From JAFGUB01 sp050305515 (GTDB taxonomy: Bacteria; Campylobacterota; Campylobacteria; Campylobacterales; Sulfurimonadaceae): 64,000 bases of DNA. Shown one piece after another: positions 60,820-64,000 of this stretch; positions within the stretch are counted from its first letter, which is position 1; each line of letters starts with the position of its first letter. The notes below the pieces were generated by a model, which was not told where the DNA came from, searched no databases, and saw only the letters and a list, made by a program, of their open reading frames with translations. Position numbers and translations under genes: made by a program. Location: contig JBNLFL010000008.1 of the NCBI GenBank assembly GCA_050305515.1, positions 124,001 to 188,000 of the forward strand, in the 5' to 3' direction.

Positions 60820-61944
60820 CTACTCCTGAGTAGCGTGCAGCGTATGATCAATCGCGATCTCGGCTCCCGGCTTGATATGGAAAAAATTGTTGACAATCAC
60901 CTTGTCACCGGGTTGTAATCCCCACTTAACAATGAAATTGTCTCCAATGCTCTCTCCGATTTTTACCGGACGGACACCCACTTTATTACCTTCGGCCACA
61001 AAAACGATCATTCCCTGAGGATTTTGTAAAATTGCTTTTTGAGGTACCATCAGCGTCGTATTGCGACGGTATCCGGTTATCGCCACTTTGGCAAAAGTCC
61101 CGGGAAGAAGCTGGCGGTCCGTATTGTCGAAATGGGCACGTGCCTGAATACTGCCGGTGCGATCATCGGCTGCAGGAGCAATATAGTCGACCGTTCCGTT
61201 AATTTCGCGGTTTCCAACCTTCAGGGTTGCACTCAGATGATCGGTATTTTGCTGAAACCAGAGATTACTGCTGAGCGCTGCATTGATCTTCTTCATATCA
61301 TTTTCAGGTATGGAAAATTCTGCATAAACCGGATCGACCTGTGTAATGCTTACCAGAGGAGTCCCGACATTGACCACGTTGCCCAGATCGGTCTTTTTCA
61401 TAGACGTAGTACCGCTGATAGGCGCTTTGACTTCCGTATATGCCAGATCGATTTTCGCCGAATCAAGCTGCGCCTGCGCCGATTTCACATTGGCATCTGC
61501 CGTACTGTAAGCTGCCAACGCTACATCATAATCACGTTGGCTGATGGCGTTATTTTTGAAAAGGGCTTCTACCCGTTTCCAGTCACGTTCGGCATTTCGC
61601 AGCACCGCTTCGGCAACATGTACCATCGCCTCGCGCTCGGCAACCGTTGCCTGATAAATATCAGGCTCGATGCGATATAACAACGCCCCCTCTTGGACAT
61701 CGGCACCTTCTTCATAATGTTTGCTGAGCAAAACACCGTTCACCCGGGCAACGACGTCGGCGCTGCGAAAACTTTTTAGTCGCGTGGGATACTCCAGGGA
61801 AACTGACAGACCCTGTATCGGAGAAACCTCATAGACATCAACTTTTGGCACAGGTGCCATCTGTTCTGCCTGTACCGTACCTGCGATAACACCAACCAAT
61901 AGCAAAGCACTTGTAAAACTGCTTAGAACTCTTTTCTTAATCAT
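60820..61944 (-). CDS. RND efflux periplasmic adaptor (CmeA/AcrA-like)
   Basis: 374 aa with a cleaved N-terminal signal (MIKKRVLSSFTSALLLVGVIAGTVQA), no lipobox Cys. Biotinyl-lipoyl-like halves (SADVVARVNGVLLSKHYEEGADVQEGALLYRI, in part) flank a helical hairpin (about 90-150), followed by beta-barrel and membrane-proximal domains. It bridges the pump to the outer-membrane channel. The start overlaps marR by 4 bases. Confidence 0.93.
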   Translation of the reverse strand: MIKKRVLSSFTSALLLVGVIAGTVQAEQMAPVPKVDVYEVSPIQGLSVSLEYPTRLKSFRSADVVARVNGVLLSKHYEEGADVQEGALLYRIEPDIYQATVAEREAMVHVAEAVLRNAERDWKRVEALFKNNAISQRDYDVALAAYSTADANVKSAQAQLDSAKIDLAYTEVKAPISGTTSMKKTDLGNVVNVGTPLVSITQVDPVYAEFSIPENDMKKINAALSSNLWFQQNTDHLSATLKVGNREINGTVDYIAPAADDRTGSIQARAHFDNTDRQLLPGTFAKVAITGYRRNTTLMVPQKAILQNPQGMIVFVAEGNKVGVRPVKIGESIGDNFIVKWGLQPGDKVIVNNFFHIKPGAEIAIDHTLHATQE

Positions 61945-62399
61945 CGGGATTCTCCTTGTTCAAAATATGTTTCAACGCCGTGTAATACCGTTTGTAGCAC
62001 TGACAAAAATGTTTCGATCTCCTGCTCCGAGAGCGACTCGCGAATCTTTTGATTCAGATCTTCCACAGTCGGAATCAACTGATCCAGAACACGCATGCCC
62101 TCATCGGTGATATGTACCTGTTTGGTGCGCTTGTCATTCGGGAGACTCTTGTTTACAATCATTCCTTTTCGTTCAAGAGCTGCAATCAGACGGCTGACCG
62201 TCGGTTTTGCCTTGGAGGCTTCCTGAGCGATTTCCGTATGCGTCATCGGTCCGTTTTCACGAAGCCTCATCAAAATGCCGTACTGTTCAGGTGCGACCCC
62301 TATAGGTTCGGTAAATTTCGAAAAAACGGTATGCATTTTATTTGCCGTCATATGGATGTGATATCCAAGTGAATCTGCAAGCCGCGATGCCATAGCCAC
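61941..62399 (-). CDS. MarR-family transcriptional regulator
   Basis: 152 aa, winged HTH: MTHTEIAQEASKAKPTVSRLIAALERKGMI is the recognition region and SLPNDKRTKQVHITDEG the wing. Likely represses its own operon and the co-transcribed efflux genes, being relieved by a phenolic or drug ligand. Campylobacter cmeABC is instead controlled by the TetR-type CmeR. Ribosome-binding site GAGGAG. Strong inverted-repeat sites upstream are its likely operators. Confidence 0.9.
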   Translation of the reverse strand: MAMASRLADSLGYHIHMTANKMHTVFSKFTEPIGVAPEQYGILMRLRENGPMTHTEIAQEASKAKPTVSRLIAALERKGMIVNKSLPNDKRTKQVHITDEGMRVLDQLIPTVEDLNQKIRESLSEQEIETFLSVLQTVLHGVETYFEQGESR

Positions 62400-62426
62400 T
62401 CCTCGCAGTTAATTTTTCTTTCCCTA

Positions 62427-62446
62427 ATCAAAGAGTGTTCTCTGAT
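62427..62446. promoter_or_regulatory. Imperfect inverted repeat upstream of marR
   Basis: ATCAAAGAG / CTCTGAT-type dyad around TGTT, seven of nine arm positions paired, between the long operator pair and the marR start. Confidence 0.35.
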
Positions 62447-62461
62447 CAAAACACGAAATGA

Positions 62462-62505
62462 TTGCATAGACAACTTTTAAAAAAGCTTAAAGATTGTCTA
62501 TGCAA
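62462..62505. promoter_or_regulatory. Paired operator, probable MarR binding sites
   Basis: TTGCATAGACAA (62462-62473) and its perfect inverse TTGTCTATGCAA (62494-62505), separated by 20 bases so centres are 32 bp apart, about three helical turns. Each arm is itself a TTG-N6-CAA dyad, the usual size for a MarR dimer. On the minus strand the left arm supplies TTGTCT, 17 bases from TTTGAT, a plausible -35/-10 for marR, so binding would block it. Confidence 0.65.
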
Positions 62506-62552
62506 CTATATTCAAATATGCCCTTCAAGACCTTCTTCCCTCATTTCCCCGC

Positions 62553-62558
62553 TATGAT
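62553..62558 (+). promoter_or_regulatory. Probable -10 of the SulP gene
   Basis: TATGAT, 28 bases before the TTG start at 62586. Confidence 0.4.
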
Positions 62559-62585
62559 ATACTTCCAACAAAAAACGGGGTTATT

Positions 62586-64000
62586 TTGCTAAACAACTTT
62601 ACCGTCAATCCGAAAAATGACATCCTTTCCGGGCTCGTCGTAGCCGTCGCTCTGGTTCCAGAAGCCATCGCCTTCTCTTTTATTGCCGGTGTCAGTCCCA
62701 TCGTCGGACTCTACACCGCTTTCATTCTGGGACTCATTACCGCACTTATCGGAGGCAAACCCGGAATGATCAGCGGTGCTACCGGCGCCGTAGCTATCGT
62801 TTTGGTAGGACTGGGTCTTGAAGCAACCACGCTGCTTCAGGCGCAGGGCATCAGCGGCGACGCTCTGGCAACGGGAGTACTGCAGTACATTCTGCTCTGT
62901 GCCCTGATGGCGGGAGCCTTTCAGATTGGTGTCGGTCTTTTCAAACTCGGAAAATTCATACGTCTGGTACCCCAACCCGCCATGTACGGCTTTGTCAACG
63001 GACTTGCCATCGTTATCGCCACCGCACAGTTCAAATTCTTCAACGGACAGGGTTGGGAGATCTACCTGCTGGTAGCCATTACCATGGCGACCATGTATCT
63101 GCTGCCAAAATTTTCCAAAGCGGTTCCGGCGGGTCTGGTCGCCATCATTGCCCTCACCCTCATGGTCTATTTCAGCGGTATGAACACCCTGCTTGTCGGT
63201 GAGCTGACCGACCTCTCTCCTTTCAAAGGGCAGCTACCCATGTTTCATATTCCGCAGGATGTCTGGAGCCTTGACGCCGTCATAATGGTGCTGCCTTATG
63301 CCGTTATTGTCGCGCTTGTCGGACTCATCGAATCCCTGCTGACGCTTTCGGTACTCGATGAAATGAGCGACACCCGCGGTTCGGCTAACAGGGAATGCAT
63401 TGCGCAGGGAGTCGGCAATATCTGCTGCGGAAGCTTCGGCGGCATGGCGGGATGCGCCATGATCGGCCAGTCCATCATTAACTTCACTTCCGGAGGTCTG
63501 GGACGGCTCTCATCACTCGTCGCTGCCGTCGGCTTGCTGGTTCTGGTGATTTCCCTGACCGATATTCTCAACATTATTCCTGTCGGTGTTCTGGTGGGCA
63601 TCATGTTCATGGTAAGTATCGGCACCTTTGCATGGAGCAGTTTCAGCCATATCAAGCACATGCCCAAAAGCGATGCCTTTGTCATGATTGTCGTCACGCT
63701 CATTACCCTGCTGGCTGATCTGGCCATTGCCGTCATCTCGGGTGTCATCATCTCGGCGCTCGTCTTTGCATGGAAACATGCCCGCATCTATTCACACAGC
63801 AGTATTGATGCCGAAGGGAGCAAAATCTACGAACTCGAAGGTCCGCTCTTTTTTGGTTCGACAACCTCTTTTGCCGAACAGTTCGATGTTAAAAACGATC
63901 CGGAGCGCGTCATTATCGACTTTAAAGAAGCGCGTGTCATGGATGCTTCGGGCGTCGAAGCCATTGATGCTATTACCAAAAAGTACAAGGAAGAGGGCAA
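62586..64000 (+). CDS. SulP-family anion transporter with STAS domain, partial
   Basis: 471 complete codons before the window ends. Starts with TTG at 62586 (no ATG is available in frame before the conserved NPKNDILSGLVVAVALVPEAIAFSF). Ten or more membrane helices fill residues 10-395, including the SulP signature region LIESLLTLSVLDEMSDTRGSANRE and GQGVGN-like AQGVGNICCGSFGGMAGC. The STAS domain begins at about 400 and is cut in DASGVEAIDAI. This subgroup transports sulfate, bicarbonate or other anions; the substrate is undetermined. Confidence 0.9.
   Translation, partial: MLNNFTVNPKNDILSGLVVAVALVPEAIAFSFIAGVSPIVGLYTAFILGLITALIGGKPGMISGATGAVAIVLVGLGLEATTLLQAQGISGDALATGVLQYILLCALMAGAFQIGVGLFKLGKFIRLVPQPAMYGFVNGLAIVIATAQFKFFNGQGWEIYLLVAITMATMYLLPKFSKAVPAGLVAIIALTLMVYFSGMNTLLVGELTDLSPFKGQLPMFHIPQDVWSLDAVIMVLPYAVIVALVGLIESLLTLSVLDEMSDTRGSANRECIAQGVGNICCGSFGGMAGCAMIGQSIINFTSGGLGRLSSLVAAVGLLVLVISLTDILNIIPVGVLVGIMFMVSIGTFAWSSFSHIKHMPKSDAFVMIVVTLITLLADLAIAVISGVIISALVFAWKHARIYSHSSIDAEGSKIYELEGPLFFGSTTSFAEQFDVKNDPERVIIDFKEARVMDASGVEAIDAITKKYKEEG

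Noticed and set aside
1..64000. tRNA or rRNA genes, CRISPR arrays, insertion sequences, prophage
   Set aside because: No gap looks like a tRNA cloverleaf, no regularly spaced long repeats are present, and no transposase or integrase motif was found. The palindrome is too short and too irregularly spaced for CRISPR.

Overview
The window is a dense, almost gap-free stretch of a Campylobacterota (formerly Epsilonproteobacteria) chromosome of moderate GC content, most likely a Sulfurimonas/Sulfuricurvum/Sulfurovum-type sulfur oxidiser rather than Campylobacter or Helicobacter. The assignment rests on gene order. The block rplU-rpmA-obg-proB-fmt-birA-parA-parB-atpF'FHAGDC-tolQRAB-pal-cpoB-slyD-fabD-mtn-ttcA-like (24.9 kb down to 4.3 kb, minus strand) matches, as I recall it, the order around Cj0094-Cj0118 of C. 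jejuni. The block rplI-hslV-hslU-era-csd6/pgp2 (37.7-41.8 kb, plus strand) matches HP0514-HP0518 of H. pylori. No rRNA, tRNA, CRISPR array, insertion sequence or prophage is visible, and no gap exceeds about 200 bases.

Layout: (a) 0-4.3 kb, a truncated Cache sensor, yigZ, mutY, a ChaN-like lipoprotein, small unknown proteins and a rhodanese. (b) 4.3-24.9 kb, the long minus-strand housekeeping block for tRNA thiolation, MTA/SAH recycling, fatty-acid initiation, Tol-Pal envelope, F1Fo ATP synthase, chromosome partition, biotin ligation, formyl-Met-tRNA, proline and ribosome biogenesis. (c) 25-34.4 kb, accessory and repair genes: RidA, a thioredoxin-like protein, an anti-sigma-like ATPase/GNAT fusion, dapE, a MutS7-type mismatch protein with a C-terminal HNH domain, a stand-alone PAS protein and an MFS exporter. 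(d) 34.5-41.8 kb, flagellar flaG-fliS-fliT-like genes behind a textbook sigma-28 promoter, argG, a ferredoxin:thioredoxin reductase/rhodanese fusion, and the rplI-hslVU-era-pgp2 block. (e) 42.0-51.4 kb, a nine-gene MSHA-type / Cts-type pseudopilus operon in the order I-J-K-L-M-N-x-E-G, the machinery class used for natural transformation in Campylobacter. (f) 51.4-64 kb, a UvrD-family helicase, valS, a MarR-controlled tripartite RND efflux operon and a SulP transporter cut by the window end.

The most unusual signal belongs to no gene. A 10-bp palindrome, TTACATGTAA, occurs 12 times exactly and 6 more times with a single mismatch at an outer position, against roughly 0.1 exact copies expected by chance. 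Most copies lie inside genes, where they are read as Leu-His-Val or Thr-Cys-Lys/Asn depending on frame, so the constraint acts on DNA and not on protein. Copies sit in mutY (two), mutS and uvrD, but none lies in the atp/tol block, the pseudopilus operon or the efflux operon. It behaves like a highly iterated palindrome or a DNA uptake sequence. Its presence beside a Cts/MSHA-like DNA-uptake-type machine makes an uptake role a testable hypothesis; nothing here proves it.
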